Assembly (NCBI GenBank): GCA_964550025.1
Contig: CAZJYI010000027.1
Location: 26,995 to 90,994 of the forward strand
From: CAZJYI01 sp964550025
GTDB lineage: Bacteria > Verrucomicrobiota > Kiritimatiellia > UBA8416 > CAYOBW01
DNA: 64,000 nucleotides
Direction of reading: 5' to 3'
Shown here: positions 54,056 to 62,499 of the stretch, piece by piece
Layout: each line of letters starts with the position of its first letter
How positions within the stretch are numbered: position 1 is the stretch's first letter
Notes under the pieces: generated by a model
Databases searched by the model: none
The model's input: the letters and a program-made list of their open reading frames with translations, nothing else
What the model was told of the DNA's origin: nothing
Program-made: the position numbers and the translations under genes

Positions 54056-55228
54056 ATGAACATCGAAACGGTCAAGAAGGCGGCGCGGACACCGGCGTAC
54101 GTGTTCGACGAAACGGCCCTGTTGCGGAACGTGCGGGAGATTCAGCACGTTCTCGAGCCACACGGGTGCGGCCTGCTCTTCGCCGTGAAGTCCTGTGCCG
54201 CCTGGCCCGTTCTGCGCTCCCTGGCGAACCACGTCGACGGATTTGCCGTGAGCTCGCCGTTCGAGGCGCGGCTCGCACGCGAGGCGTTGCAGGACGGCGG
54301 AACGGTCCACGTGACCGCTCCCGGCATGCGACCGGACGATGCGGACGATCTCGCCGAAACCTGCGATGTGGTCATCATGAACTCGCTGTCGCAGTGGGAA
54401 CGGTTCCGCAACGTGTTCCCCGCGAACACGTCAATTGGCCTGCGCGTCAACCCGCAGCGTTCGTTTGTCGAGGATGAGCGCTACGACCCCTGCCGGGCGG
54501 GTTCCAAGCTGGGAGTGCCGCTCGACCGGCTGGCCGTCCTCGCGAAAACCGATCCGGCGCTCTTCGACGGGATCGAGGGCCTGCATTTCCACAACCATTG
54601 CGATTCGGAGACATTCGCACCGCTGCTGGAGACGGTCGAGCACATCGCCGCGGGCATCCCGGCGTTGCTCGAACGGGCGGCGTGGGTCAATCTCGGCGGC
54701 GGGTACCTCTTCGAAGACTGCGAGGACGTCGACCTGTTCCACGAGGCCGTGCGCCTGCTGACGGAGGGATTCGGGGTGCATGTCCTGGTGGAGCCGGGCG
54801 CCGCCGTGGCGCGCTCGGCCGGTTTTCTTGTGGCGAGCGTCGCGGACACGTTCGACAACAACGGCACCCGCGTCGCCGTACTGGACACCACGGTCAATCA
54901 CCTGGCAGAGACGTTCGAGTATGCGTTCCAGCTCGGAATCCTGGAGGCGTCGAAGGGGGGACCGCACGCGTACCAGGTGGCAGGGGCGTCCTGCCTGGCC
55001 GGCGACGTCTTTGGAACGTACCGCTTCGACACCCCGCTTGCGGCCGGCGACCGCATCACCTTTGAGGAGGCGGGGGCCTACTCGATGGTCAAGGAACACG
55101 CGTTCAACGGGATCCCCCTGCCCCACGTTTTCTTCCGCGCATGCGACGGAACGGTTGCATTGGCCCGCCGCTTCGACTATGCTGCCTACGCTCAAAAGTG
55201 CGGAAAGGGGGGGTCCCAGTGCTGCTGA
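54056..55228 (+). CDS. nspC: Carboxynorspermidine/carboxyspermidine decarboxylase
   Basis: 390 residues; PLP-dependent, alanine-racemase-fold group IV decarboxylase producing norspermidine or spermidine from the carboxylated precursor. Start ATG 54056; a GTG at 54041 overlapping the previous stop is possible. PLP lysine Lys45 in LLFAVKSCAAW; HFHNHCDSE, NLGGGYLF, VEPGAAVARSAGF, catalytic Cys313 in GASCLAGDVFG and EEAGAYSMVKEHAFNGIPLP all match NspC rather than ornithine or diaminopimelate decarboxylases. The usual partner, carboxynorspermidine dehydrogenase, is not in the window. Its end overlaps the DUF3326 start by 10 nt, so the two are translationally coupled. Confidence 0.93.
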   Translation: MNIETVKKAARTPAYVFDETALLRNVREIQHVLEPHGCGLLFAVKSCAAWPVLRSLANHVDGFAVSSPFEARLAREALQDGGTVHVTAPGMRPDDADDLAETCDVVIMNSLSQWERFRNVFPANTSIGLRVNPQRSFVEDERYDPCRAGSKLGVPLDRLAVLAKTDPALFDGIEGLHFHNHCDSETFAPLLETVEHIAAGIPALLERAAWVNLGGGYLFEDCEDVDLFHEAVRLLTEGFGVHVLVEPGAAVARSAGFLVASVADTFDNNGTRVAVLDTTVNHLAETFEYAFQLGILEASKGGPHAYQVAGASCLAGDVFGTYRFDTPLAAGDRITFEEAGAYSMVKEHAFNGIPLPHVFFRACDGTVALARRFDYAAYAQKCGKGGSQCC

Positions 55229-56619
55229 CCGAAAAGGAAATCCAGGTTCCTCTGGCTCCCGGTCACCGCGGATTGCTTTCGTGGATAGCCGACGCCATCG
55301 GCGCGGCCCTGGCACCCGACGAAGTTCCCGTCCGCGTTGCGCTGACCCGCACGGACGCTTCCGGGTATTGCTGCGAACTGGCCACGCTCACGGGAGCGAC
55401 GGGGGCCTATGCCCCTCGCTCCTCGATCTTCGAGTTCCGGAAGCGCGCGTACGAAGAGAGCGACACCTTCAACGTCGTGCTGCTCGTCCCCACGGGCATC
55501 GGCGCCGAAATCGGCGGCCACTCCGGAGATGCCGGGCCGGTGGCGCGCCTGCTGTCGGCCGCCTGCGACACCCTCGTCACGCACCCGAACGTCGTCAACG
55601 CGGCGGACGTCAACGAACTGCCGGAAAAGGACTTCTACGTCGAGGGCAGCGTCATCTCGCGCCTGCTGATGGGAACCGCCGGATTGAGCAGAGCGCGCGC
55701 CAACCGCGTGCTGCTGGTTGTCGACACGCACCAGGATCCGTTCTTCAACGTGGAGGCCGTGAACTCCGTCTCGGCGGCCAGGGCAACGCTGGGAATGCAC
55801 TGCGCGGGCGTCGTCCAGATGGAGGAGCGCGTGCTGATGCGCTCGCTCTACACGAGCTCGGGCCGGGCCGCGGGACGCGTCGAACATCTCGACAGGCTGT
55901 GCAACGTACTGACGAAACACCGCCGGGAGTACGATGCCGTGGCACTGACATCGTTGATCCAGGTCCCGCTCCATTACCACGCCGATTACTTCCGGCGCGA
56001 CAATCCGGACATGATCAACCCCTGGGGCGGCGTCGAAGCCATGTTGACGCACGCGGTGTCAATGATCTTCGAGGTCCCGTCGGCACATTCTCCGATGATG
56101 GACTCGCGCGAAGTGATGGACACGGACGTCGGCATCGTCGACCCGCGCAAGGCAGCAGAAGCCGTCTCCACCACCTTTCTCCACTGCATTCTCAAGGGGC
56201 TGCACGCGAGTCCGCGCATCGTGCCCGACGCGCCGTTGCACGGTCAGTCCGGAGTGTTGACGGCGGCGGGCGTCTCCTGCCTGGTCATCCCCGACGGATG
56301 CATCGGACTGCCCACGCTCGCGGCGCTGGAGCAGGGAATCCCGGTCATCGCCGTGCGCGAGAACCGCAACTGCATGCGCAACCGAATTGAGGATTTGCCT
56401 TTCGAACGAGGGAAGCTCTTCGTGGTCGATAACTACCTGGAGGCCGTCGGCGTGCTGGCGGCCCTCAGAGCGGGCGTGTCGCCGGACTCCGTGCGGCGCC
56501 CGATTGCCGACACACCCCTGGAGACATTTGTGGACTCGGCCCGGATCGAATCACTCGTACCGGCGGATGTGCTCAGCGAACCGGCGGATTGCCGGCACGC
56601 GCACGCTGACCGTACATAG
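55219..56619 (+). CDS. DUF3326-family protein
   Basis: 466 residues from a GTG at 55219, preceded by a long G-run and overlapping the nspC stop. It matches the DUF3326 family of cyanobacteria, plants and scattered bacteria: VPTGIGAEIGGHSGDAGPVA, LVTHPNVVNAADVNE, YVEGSVISRLLMGT, NPWGGVEAMLTHAVS, VPSAHSPMMDSREV, VDPRKAAEAVSTTFL, SCLVIPDGCIGLP. No function is established. The conserved GIGAEIGGHSGDA and PWGGVEAML motifs suggest an enzyme with a nucleotide or phosphate site (inference). Coupling to nspC ties it to polyamine chemistry. Confidence 0.85.
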   Translation: MLLTEKEIQVPLAPGHRGLLSWIADAIGAALAPDEVPVRVALTRTDASGYCCELATLTGATGAYAPRSSIFEFRKRAYEESDTFNVVLLVPTGIGAEIGGHSGDAGPVARLLSAACDTLVTHPNVVNAADVNELPEKDFYVEGSVISRLLMGTAGLSRARANRVLLVVDTHQDPFFNVEAVNSVSAARATLGMHCAGVVQMEERVLMRSLYTSSGRAAGRVEHLDRLCNVLTKHRREYDAVALTSLIQVPLHYHADYFRRDNPDMINPWGGVEAMLTHAVSMIFEVPSAHSPMMDSREVMDTDVGIVDPRKAAEAVSTTFLHCILKGLHASPRIVPDAPLHGQSGVLTAAGVSCLVIPDGCIGLPTLAALEQGIPVIAVRENRNCMRNRIEDLPFERGKLFVVDNYLEAVGVLAALRAGVSPDSVRRPIADTPLETFVDSARIESLVPADVLSEPADCRHAHADRT

Positions 56620-56648
56620 TAGCACAACAAACAGGAGGAACGCAGCAG

Positions 56649-57521
56649 ATGACGGAAATCATGTGGGTATCCTACAGCGCCGGCTACCTCGTATTGGCCG
56701 TGCTGTTCTTGCTTCTCGCGAAGAAGCTGTTCGACCTGGCAACGCCTTTCTCCCTGGACGTGCAGCTCACGGAGAAGGACAACGCAGCCGTCGGGCTGCT
56801 CGTAACCGGGTTCCTGCTCGGCGTGGCGGCCGTGATCTGCTCCGTGTTTGCGGGTGAGGGGCCGGACATCCCGTCGCTGCGGGCCTTTCTCGCCGAGATG
56901 GGTCCGGTCGTGATGTACGGACTGCTGGGCTGCGTGTGCCTGTTCGTGGCCGGCATTCTGAACGACAAGATCACGCTACGCAAGTTCGTAAACAGCGAGG
57001 AGATCGTCAAGAACGGGAACGTGGCCGTGGCGGCCGTCATGGCGGCCACGTACGTCGGCTCGGGCCTGATCATCGCGGGCGGCATCAGCGGCAGCCAGGA
57101 CCTGGTATCCGCACTCGTGGCGTTCGTGGTGGGACAGATTCTGCTGCTGATCTTCGCCGGGCTGTATCAGCTTGTCACGCCGTACGACGACCAGGAAGAA
57201 CTGGGAACGAAGAAGAACCTCGCCGCGGGCATAGGGTTCGCCGGCAATATCGTGGCCTTCAGCCTGGTCATCATGAAGGGCGTAGCCCTGAACGTGGAGA
57301 ACGTCGAACTGTGGACCTGGAGCGACCGGCTGCTTCACGTGCTGTACTACGCCGTGGCGGGATGCGTGCTGCTGGGCATCACGAGGATCATCAACGACCG
57401 GCTGTTCCTGCCCAAGGCCAGCCTGAGCAAGGAAATCGCACAAGACCGCAACGTCAGCGCCGGTCTGGTCGAAGCGGGCCTGGCCCTGGCCATGGGCGCG
57501 GCACTCGTGTTCTGTCTCTGA
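56649..57521 (+). CDS. Tandem DUF350 integral membrane protein
   Basis: 290 residues with AGGAGG 10 nt upstream. About eight hydrophobic segments arranged as two DUF350 units (about 5-140 and 150-290). Each has an FDLxTPFSLDVQLTEKDNAAVGLLVTGFLLG-like start (second: TKKNLAAGIGFAGNIVAFSLV) and an IINDRLFLPK or ILNDKITLRKF segment followed by NGNVAVAAVMAATYVGSG or DRNVSAGLVEAGLALAMG. DUF350 genes (YjfL type) often travel with polyamine, PspA and glutathionylspermidine-synthase-like genes in other bacteria. Function unknown. Confidence 0.88.
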   Translation: MTEIMWVSYSAGYLVLAVLFLLLAKKLFDLATPFSLDVQLTEKDNAAVGLLVTGFLLGVAAVICSVFAGEGPDIPSLRAFLAEMGPVVMYGLLGCVCLFVAGILNDKITLRKFVNSEEIVKNGNVAVAAVMAATYVGSGLIIAGGISGSQDLVSALVAFVVGQILLLIFAGLYQLVTPYDDQEELGTKKNLAAGIGFAGNIVAFSLVIMKGVALNVENVELWTWSDRLLHVLYYAVAGCVLLGITRIINDRLFLPKASLSKEIAQDRNVSAGLVEAGLALAMGAALVFCL

Positions 57522-57535
57522 TAGGAGGTTTTGAC

Positions 57536-58432
57536 ATGGAAAATAACAACAAGAAGCATCTCTACTGGGTCTCGGGTCTGGCCACGGCGTCGCTGTTGAC
57601 GGGATGCAGCAAGCCGGCCAAACAGTGGAAGAACGCACCGGGCACGAACGGGTTCATCAACCTCGACGCGGTCAAGGAGGCCTTCCAGAAGTACGGCGAA
57701 GTGGAAACCTTTGAACGGAAGGTGAACAAGATCTACGAGGGCGACCACGTCATACTGTTCGGGGCGAAGCAGCGTGACAACGGCTTCGAGCTGACGGCCC
57801 ACGAAGACCTGGACGGCAACGGCACGGTGAGCACGGGCGACGACCTGCTCTTCACCATCACCATCGACGGCCGCGTCGCCACTCTGAAGGGTGGGGGCGT
57901 CAACAAGTACTACACGGCGTCCTGGGTGTACACGCCCAAGGAAGAACGCCGCACCGAGACTCACTACAGATCGCACTATCACCGCCGCCCCTACTTCCAC
58001 CACTGGTACTGGGGACGCGGGTGGAATCACTACCACACGCCGCGCACGGGCTACACCAGCATGAAGAACGAGCGCGACGCCTACCGCCGCACGTCCGCGT
58101 TCCATTCCCAGGTCAAGGAGAATGCAGCATTCGAGAACCGCATGGCGCGCAAGTACGGCAGCGGTTTCCGCAAGAGCGCCGTATCCCCGTCCTCGACGCG
58201 GAAACAGCATATCAGCAAGACCATGAGCGCAAGCGATTTCAAGAGCAAGACCAGCTCCGCGAAGAACACATCGGGCTGGGGTGTCCGCTCCAAGATGGGT
58301 ACCGCCAGCAGCTACTCGTCCGCCAAGTCGGGCTCGTCACGCTCATCGAGCAGCTCGCGCTCATCAAGCAGCCGGTCGTCGTCATCCAAGGGATACGGCG
58401 GCTTCCGGGGATCGAGCGGCATGCGCGTGTGA
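57536..58432 (+). CDS. Lipoprotein with aromatic/His-rich middle and Ser-rich tail
   Basis: 298 residues; ATG at 57536 with AGGAGG 7 nt upstream, 14 nt after the DUF350 stop. Lipobox LLTGC with Cys24, so membrane-anchored. Residues about 30-135 form a small domain with an EF-hand-like DLDGNGTVSTGDDLLF; then an aromatic/His/Arg stretch (HYRSHYHRRPYFHHWYW) and a tail of Ser/Arg/Lys runs (SGSSRSSSSSRSSSSRSS) of low complexity. A basic, unstructured tail on an anchored protein could bind anionic polymers such as LPS, DNA or polyphosphate (inference). I know no family. Confidence 0.8.
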   Translation: MENNNKKHLYWVSGLATASLLTGCSKPAKQWKNAPGTNGFINLDAVKEAFQKYGEVETFERKVNKIYEGDHVILFGAKQRDNGFELTAHEDLDGNGTVSTGDDLLFTITIDGRVATLKGGGVNKYYTASWVYTPKEERRTETHYRSHYHRRPYFHHWYWGRGWNHYHTPRTGYTSMKNERDAYRRTSAFHSQVKENAAFENRMARKYGSGFRKSAVSPSSTRKQHISKTMSASDFKSKTSSAKNTSGWGVRSKMGTASSYSSAKSGSSRSSSSSRSSSSRSSSSKGYGGFRGSSGMRV

Positions 58433-58440
58433 CGTCGGCC

Positions 58441-58503
58441 GGGCGAGTGGCGGGTGGCAAGTGGCAAGTGGCAAGTGGCGCCTGACCTCTGACTTCTGAT
58501 ACG
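58441..58503. repeat. Nine-unit strict 7-bp repeat tract with drifting unit
   Basis: Nine consecutive 7-bp units. The first is GGGCGAG, then TGGCGGG, three TGGCAAG, TGGCGCC, TGACCTC, TGACTTC and TGATACG. The period is exact but the unit changes from TGGC to TGAC types. It lies between the lipoprotein and the next gene, without harming the latter's ribosome-binding site (GGGAG near 58521). Confidence 0.9.
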
Positions 58504-58533
58504 GCGGGCGACACCGGCCCGGGAGAGCAACAC

Positions 58534-59604
58534 ATGCGATTGCGATTGAGGCGACAGCAGTACGAGAAAGAGTTGCCGGGAGCGGATTGCCTCTTCCAAC
58601 CGCCCGAGCTCGACGAATACCGCGACGATGCCTGGGACATCCGCGTCTCGATCGGTGAGGCGCCGCTGGATGAGGCCTTCTACATTACCGTGGAGGATCC
58701 TACTGCCGTCAGCCGCACCATCGGCGAACTGCTCGACAAGTACGCATTGAACCCGGCCCTGCGCGATCAGCTCGACGTCGCGGACAACCCCGACCTGCCT
58801 TTCATGCAGGAAGAACTGATGCAGTACCGCGCGAACGAGAAGCAGGGCCTGCTCAACGTGGAGTACTACGTCAATCACAATCCCGAGCCCGGCCCGGTCG
58901 AGCTGCACAGCGCGGCGGCAGATTACATGGGCGTTTGCAGGTACCACGACGGTTCGCACGACTACCGTCTGCTCGACCTCGTCCTCGTGCCGACAGTCCC
59001 CGACGCGAGTACGTACGAGGAGGAGCGCATGGGGCGCGAGCTCGGGCGGATCTTCCTCCTGCGACTGATCGGCTACCACAGCGCTGCCGGGACGGACGCC
59101 TTCCGGGCCCTTGAGCAACATCCCCTCATGGCCGAATACGTCGGCAGTGGCCAGGGCGGCGGCAACTTCAGGTTCTGCACCGCCATGCGGCGCCTTGAGA
59201 CCGAAGGGCTTGTCCGCCGCACGACACCTGACGGCAAACACGAGCTCGTTGTGACCGACAAGGGACGAGAGGCCATTCGCGAGATCGACGAAGAGACGGC
59301 CCGCCTGGGCCGGGAGTACGACCTCTTCGACTCCGTCGGCATCTCGCCGCCGGCGCTGGGCATCCCCGACGGGTTCGACGTCCGCGTGCAGATGATGGAA
59401 TACAACGGCATCGACTGCGCCCGATCGGTGCTGCTGCGAATCCTGGACATGTGGCCCGGCGACTACCTGGCCGGCGACGTGTGGCAGGGCGCGTACGAGG
59501 ACTCGACCTTCATCCGTGTGGTTCTCGAAGCACTCGCCTACAAGACGAACTTCTCCTGCGAGGTGCTGGACGCTCTCAAGAAGCTCGCCGGGTCGGTTGC
59601 GTGA
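58534..59604 (+). CDS. Unknown protein with winged-helix-like segment
   Basis: 356 residues, soluble, no signal peptide, rich in Glu and Asp; GGGAG about 9 nt upstream. An N-terminal mixed alpha/beta part (about 1-165, LRRQQYEKELPGADCLFQPP) is unrecognised. Residues about 205-265 read like a winged helix: NFRFCTAMRRLETEGLVRR, then the wing TPDGKHELVVTDKGREAI. The stop overlaps the GTG start of the next gene (GTGA), so the two are translationally coupled and probably act together. Confidence 0.75.
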   Translation: MRLRLRRQQYEKELPGADCLFQPPELDEYRDDAWDIRVSIGEAPLDEAFYITVEDPTAVSRTIGELLDKYALNPALRDQLDVADNPDLPFMQEELMQYRANEKQGLLNVEYYVNHNPEPGPVELHSAAADYMGVCRYHDGSHDYRLLDLVLVPTVPDASTYEEERMGRELGRIFLLRLIGYHSAAGTDAFRALEQHPLMAEYVGSGQGGGNFRFCTAMRRLETEGLVRRTTPDGKHELVVTDKGREAIREIDEETARLGREYDLFDSVGISPPALGIPDGFDVRVQMMEYNGIDCARSVLLRILDMWPGDYLAGDVWQGAYEDSTFIRVVLEALAYKTNFSCEVLDALKKLAGSVA

Positions 59605-61046
59605 AACAGCTCGCGTTCAGCGACAGCCACGCCAACCTTGCCACCTACTCGCTGCGCGTACCGGACAGTATGACGCACTGGCGCGTTTCCGCCCTGCTCG
59701 ACTTCCTGGCCCGGGGTACGGCATACAGCCACGATGCCGGGTACCTGCCGGTTCCCGTGGACGCCTGCCGGCACGAGACCTTTCGGCATCTCGTCCTGCA
59801 TCCGGCCGCGACGTTGAACCGCCCCGTCACCTTCGTACAGGATGGACAGACGCTGGGGCCGCAGGACGCGATCCGCCTTGGGGGGGGCCTGACCGTCGTC
59901 GCCCTGGGGCGTGAGGCGGGACCGTCGCAAACCGACCCGGACGCCCTCGACGTAGCGGAACGCAACCGCGCGGCATTTGAGGCCTGCCGCCCCGCCCTGC
60001 CGGCCGTCATGGACCGCGTGATCGACTTCGACGGCGTGGAGATCACATGCCGCGACGGCTCACGAGTGATGTCGCTCGACGGCCTGCTTCCGGAGATGCA
60101 GGAACGGCTGGATCCCGCCAACCAGGTACGCCTGCTGCACCGGATCGCGTCGGCGATTCACGCCGCACCTTTCGAGAACATCTCCCGCATTCTGGACGGC
60201 ATTGAGGTGCGACCGGGATGCGAGATGTGGACCGCGATCGGGCGAGGTTTCGGGGGCGTCTGTGTCGAGAAGACCTCGGCCCTGAAGTTCGCGTGCGACA
60301 TCCTCGGCGTCCCTTCAACGCCCGTGCTGGGCGGCGTCGAGATGCCGCACGACATCGAGGCACACGTGGAGCGCTTCGTTCGTTCCGACGGGGAGGAAAC
60401 GTTGCCGGTCTGGATTCAACACCACCTCCTGGAAATGTCTGTCGCCGGCAACACCTACCTCGCGGACGCCACGAACGGGAACATCCCGTTCTACTTCCTC
60501 GACGCGACGGACACCGCGCGCGTGCTGAAAGCCGGCATGCGGTCGCGGATGGTGTATCATGTCGAACGCCTGCGGCTGCGGCGCGCAAGCAACCGTACGG
60601 GCGACATGCTGCTGACGCTGTCCGAGTACCACGTACCGGATCTCCAGATGCAGTACATTTTCGAGCAAGGACTGGGCCTGCATATCTCGGACCGGGCGTT
60701 CATCGGCGTCTATCTCGACTGGGGGGGGGAGCGTTCGCAGCTACAGCAGAACTACTACACCCGGCTGGCGCGCCGGCTTGGGTATTTTCCACCTCGTTTC
60801 CTGCACGAGGCAAACCTCCGCAGCGTCCCCGACAAACACCTGCGAACGCTACTCGAAAAGACACTGACCGCCCTCCGCGAACGCTACCGCGACCAGGCCT
60901 ACACGGGCGACTTCACCTTCGTCCTGCAACCGCTGAACGGCACGTTCTGGACCCACCCGCGCATCAGCCGCTCGGTGCGGGAGATATTCATCCAAGCCGG
61001 TCAGGAACAGCGTAGCACGGGACGGAAGCCGGGCTCGAATGAGTAG
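59601..61046 (+). CDS. Thiol-triad (arylamine N-acetyltransferase/transglutaminase-like) protein
   Basis: 481 residues from a GTG at 59601. The middle part matches the NAT-type papain fold by pattern: APFENISRIL, then GRGFGGVCVEKTSALKF with Cys221, then PVWIQHHLLEM with His274/275, and YLADATNGN with Asp289. The His-to-Asp spacing of 14-15 equals that of NAT enzymes; the Cys-to-His gap (53) is longer than the usual about 38. The N-terminal ~110 residues end in a short beta-rich segment (RPVTFVQDGQTLGPQDAIRL, then GGGLTVVALGR) of unknown fold. The C-terminal ~170 residues are unassigned. Possible acyl or amide transfer to amines, e.g. polyamines made by the nspC product (inference). Confidence 0.8.
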   Translation: MKQLAFSDSHANLATYSLRVPDSMTHWRVSALLDFLARGTAYSHDAGYLPVPVDACRHETFRHLVLHPAATLNRPVTFVQDGQTLGPQDAIRLGGGLTVVALGREAGPSQTDPDALDVAERNRAAFEACRPALPAVMDRVIDFDGVEITCRDGSRVMSLDGLLPEMQERLDPANQVRLLHRIASAIHAAPFENISRILDGIEVRPGCEMWTAIGRGFGGVCVEKTSALKFACDILGVPSTPVLGGVEMPHDIEAHVERFVRSDGEETLPVWIQHHLLEMSVAGNTYLADATNGNIPFYFLDATDTARVLKAGMRSRMVYHVERLRLRRASNRTGDMLLTLSEYHVPDLQMQYIFEQGLGLHISDRAFIGVYLDWGGERSQLQQNYYTRLARRLGYFPPRFLHEANLRSVPDKHLRTLLEKTLTALRERYRDQAYTGDFTFVLQPLNGTFWTHPRISRSVREIFIQAGQEQRSTGRKPGSNE

Positions 61047-61419
61047 CCAAACCGCAAAGAACGCAAAGATCGCAGAGGAACAGCAGCCGGAGACGGAGAC
61101 GCGGAGGAGGAATACCCACGGATGTGAAGAGACTCATGGGTAGGAGGAACGACCTTCCCCAATCGTAATCGCACTCTCCATCGCGCTGATCGTCCCGGGG
61201 CGCTTGCCGGGACGATTGGTGAGGGGGAACAGTGGGATTACGACCGGGGGAACGGGAAAGCGGGGCATGGGACGGACGGCATCCATCCACTTGTGGGCGC
61301 TCACCGTGCTGCCCTGCTCTCTCCCGCCCCTACTCCAGCCCGTACTCCGATCCCCCGGTCTGCGCGCGTGCGGGAAAGAGTAGGGGCTGGAGTAGGGGTG
61401 AGAGTAGGGAGGCGCAGTG
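61047..61419. other. Intergenic region with an inverted CTACTCC-type repeat
   Basis: About 370 bases, no gene supported. Holds the inverted repeat at 61327-61398 and a purine-rich segment just after the preceding stop. Confidence 0.55.
61327..61398. repeat. Inverted repeat with CCCCTACTCCAGCCC arms
   Basis: Perfect 15-bp arms at 61327-61341 and 61384-61398, spacer 42 bp with a CGCGCG core. Further imperfect copies of GAGTAGGGG extend the right arm to about 61410 and of CGTACTCC the left arm. Same class of short repeats in inverted arms as other sites here. Confidence 0.8.
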
Positions 61420-61863
61420 TCAAGCTTCGCCTGAAACACTTTGAGCGTTCACTGTCTCCCCGGTCTCCAGGACCTTCTGGATCTGCGAGAAAACCGGATT
61501 AGACTGATGTTCACCGGGATACGCGCTGTTGTACTCCTGCTCCGACTCTCGGAGCCGCTTGAGCATGGTGTCGACCATGCGAGCATTGTTGTCCCAGATA
61601 TGGTGAATCCTCTCGGATTTCTGCTCGTCCGTCCACGACTCCATTGCGTCCACCACGCCGCGCGTCCAGCGGTCCTGCTCGAGCAGCGTGATGTAACTCC
61701 GCAACACCGCGGTCTCTGCGTTGCTCACGTGCATCGCAAGCCACTCGCGCCGGGGATCGCGGATCTTGGCAGGGGAAGCGAAAGTCTTGCGAGCCAACAC
61801 GAGCCCAACGCCAATGCCGACGACAAGCCCCATGACCGCAACTGCAACTGTCCGTACCTTCAT
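61420..61863 (-). CDS. Small membrane-anchored hypothetical protein
   Basis: 147 residues; AAGGA upstream. N-terminal hydrophobic segment VAVAVMGLVVGIGVGLVLA without an obvious cleavage site, then a charged, helical region (REWLAMHVSNAETAVLRSYITLLEQD, TDEQKSERIHHIW, MVDTMLKRLRESEQEY). Likely a bitopic periplasmic protein. No family is recognised. Confidence 0.7.
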   Translation of the reverse strand: MKVRTVAVAVMGLVVGIGVGLVLARKTFASPAKIRDPRREWLAMHVSNAETAVLRSYITLLEQDRWTRGVVDAMESWTDEQKSERIHHIWDNNARMVDTMLKRLRESEQEYNSAYPGEHQSNPVFSQIQKVLETGETVNAQSVSGEA

Positions 61864-61979
61864 CTCATGTGTCCTTCTTCTAGTCCTTCTTCTGCGCTGT
61901 CAACGTCCCACCTGACCAGCGCTGGAAGAACGCCGTCCGCAGCGGCCTTTCAGCGTACGTGTCCGGGTGCTCTGTTCTC

Positions 61980-62408
61980 CTAGCCCGTCGAAGGTGCGTA
62001 TTTGGCAAAAACTTCCGCTGCCGTCATCTCCTCCGTCTCGTTGGCGAATCCATAGTAGGCGGGTTTCTGGTCGATGAAGATCTGACTGGTGAACACAAAG
62101 GAGTCTTCATCTCCGAGAAGCCCGGCCGGAATGACGTATTGCCGGCTTTCTTTCAAGCGATAGAACAAGTGGCTTCCACAGTGCTTGCAGAAAGCACGCT
62201 CAGCCCATTCAGACGAATTGAAGACAGTCACGCTGTCGTCTCCTTCAATCGAGACGGCCGTTCCACAGTCCGCGGCCATCAAAGGTCCGCCGCCCCACCT
62301 TCGACACATGTCGCAGTGGCATGCGCCAACGTGTCTGCTTGCGGCTTCCGCCGTGATCGTGACAGATCCACACAGACAGCTCCCACTTCTCGCACTCGTA
62401 TCTGACAT
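61980..62408 (-). CDS. GFA-family (CENP-V/formaldehyde-activating-like) zinc protein
   Basis: 142 residues from MSDTSARSG; AAAGGAC upstream. Zinc-binding motifs in family order: GSCLCGSV, CHCDMCRRWGG and FCKHCGSHLFYR. GFA proteins either speed addition of formaldehyde to glutathione or are unassigned CENP-V-like carbon-sulfur lyase-fold members; the exact substrate cannot be read. It stands alone on the minus strand. Confidence 0.93.
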   Translation of the reverse strand: MSDTSARSGSCLCGSVTITAEAASRHVGACHCDMCRRWGGGPLMAADCGTAVSIEGDDSVTVFNSSEWAERAFCKHCGSHLFYRLKESRQYVIPAGLLGDEDSFVFTSQIFIDQKPAYYGFANETEEMTAAEVFAKYAPSTG

Positions 62409-62499
62409 CGGAATGTCCTTTCTGCTGATTTCGGAACCGAACTTCACGCGTCACTGTTGGCGCGGATAGCGACATGCGGCACACTCGATTGTTGAAAGC

